A stretch of 5,137 nucleotides of DNA from Alphaproteobacteria bacterium (lineage in GTDB: Bacteria > Pseudomonadota > Alphaproteobacteria > Caulobacterales > Maricaulaceae). Location of the stretch: positions 1 to 5,137 of the forward strand of contig JAUIEH010000234.1 of NCBI GenBank assembly GCA_030428405.1, given 5' to 3'. Below the pieces are notes generated by a model, which worked only from the letters and a program-made list of their open reading frames with translations, searched no databases and was not told the origin of the DNA. Below, piece after piece: positions 4,939 through 5,137 of this stretch (within the stretch, counting starts at the first letter, position 1; each line of letters starts with the position of its first letter). Position numbers and translations under genes: made by a program.

Positions 4939-5137
4939 CCTACGCGCCCGCGCAACGATATTCCGGACTGACGGTTTCGGACGCAGGCCTGTTCCTGGAA
5001 CGGGCCTTTGTCGTTTTAGCCTTTCTTCTGTTTTCCCAGGCGCTCCTGCCGACGGTTCTGGCCAGCGAGGCTGATCCGGAATCGTCCGCCTTGCTGCGCC
5101 TGATGTGGCTGCCGGTTTACGGCGTCACGCTCATCCT
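4935..5137 (+). CDS. hfsC: O-antigen polymerase-like (Wzy/HfsC-type) membrane protein, N-terminal fragment (runs off right edge)
   Basis: GTG at 4935 overlaps the upstream TGA as GTGA, and the frame stays open to the window end (67 codons). AAGG at 4927-4930 serves as ribosome site. The protein begins MTYAPAQRYSGLTVSDAG, then a first membrane segment at about 24-44 (RAFVVLAFLLFSQALLPTVL). A polar loop with ASEADPESSALLRLMWLPVY follows, then the start of a second membrane segment (GVTLIL...). This N-terminal layout, with 'LLFSQALLP' and 'LLRLMWLPVY', resembles the start of Wzy/O-antigen-ligase proteins that polymerise lipid-linked oligosaccharide repeat units in the periplasm. The conserved Wzy_C catalytic loop would lie outside the window, so polymerase versus ligase cannot be separated here. 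Position after the Wzz-like and HfsB-like genes and coupled translation support a holdfast/EPS polymerase. The gene name is inferred from order. Confidence 0.75.
   Translation, partial: MTYAPAQRYSGLTVSDAGLFLERAFVVLAFLLFSQALLPTVLASEADPESSALLRLMWLPVYGVTLI

Overview
The window reads as chromosomal DNA from a GC-rich alphaproteobacterium, most likely a stalked or prosthecate, holdfast-forming relative of Caulobacter (Caulobacterales/Maricaulales type). The grounds are the strong GC bias, the alphaproteobacterial style of the GatB C-terminus, a CtrA-like box (TTAA-N7-GTAAC), and a polysaccharide locus whose gene set and order match the holdfast synthesis cluster hfsD/hfsA/hfsB/hfsC. The species call is inference; nothing here fixes genus.

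Left part (1-1930), plus strand. The 3' end of gatB (glutamyl/aspartyl-tRNA amidotransferase subunit B) enters from the left edge and stops at 695. An 11-bp RNA hairpin (713-739) follows 17 nt later. Next come a 118-residue integral membrane protein of unknown function (865-1221), a 199-nt spacer with a CtrA-like box and two GC-rich inverted repeats, and a 92-residue protein with a single Sel1-like repeat (1421-1699). A 230-nt gap closes this part. It holds a GC hairpin just after the sel1 stop and a strong intrinsic terminator at 1841-1873 that isolates this part from the polysaccharide locus.

Right part (1930-5137): a polysaccharide export locus arranged divergently. On the minus strand is a short Wza-type outer-membrane lipoprotein (HfsD-like, 1930-2637). 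On the plus strand, from a shared 118-nt intergenic region, run a Wzz/Wzc-N-terminal chain-length protein with two membrane segments and a long periplasmic coiled coil (HfsA-like, 2756-4231), a cytoplasmic BY-kinase-fold protein (HfsB-like, 4243-4938), and the N-terminus of an O-antigen-polymerase-like membrane protein (HfsC/Wzy-like, 4935 to beyond the right edge). The last junction is a 4-nt GTGA overlap, so hfsA-hfsB-hfsC look like one translationally coupled operon. Together they would polymerise undecaprenyl-linked repeat units in the periplasm (Wzy), set chain length and bridge the envelope (Wzz part plus its split-off ATPase-like partner), and export the chain through the outer membrane (Wza-like).

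No mobile element, CRISPR array, tRNA or rRNA was seen. I do not see an undescribed system. The most unusual item is that the HfsB-like protein keeps the BY-kinase fold landmarks (Walker A' and Walker B) but has no Walker A lysine and no C-terminal tyrosine cluster, so it should be a pseudo-kinase.
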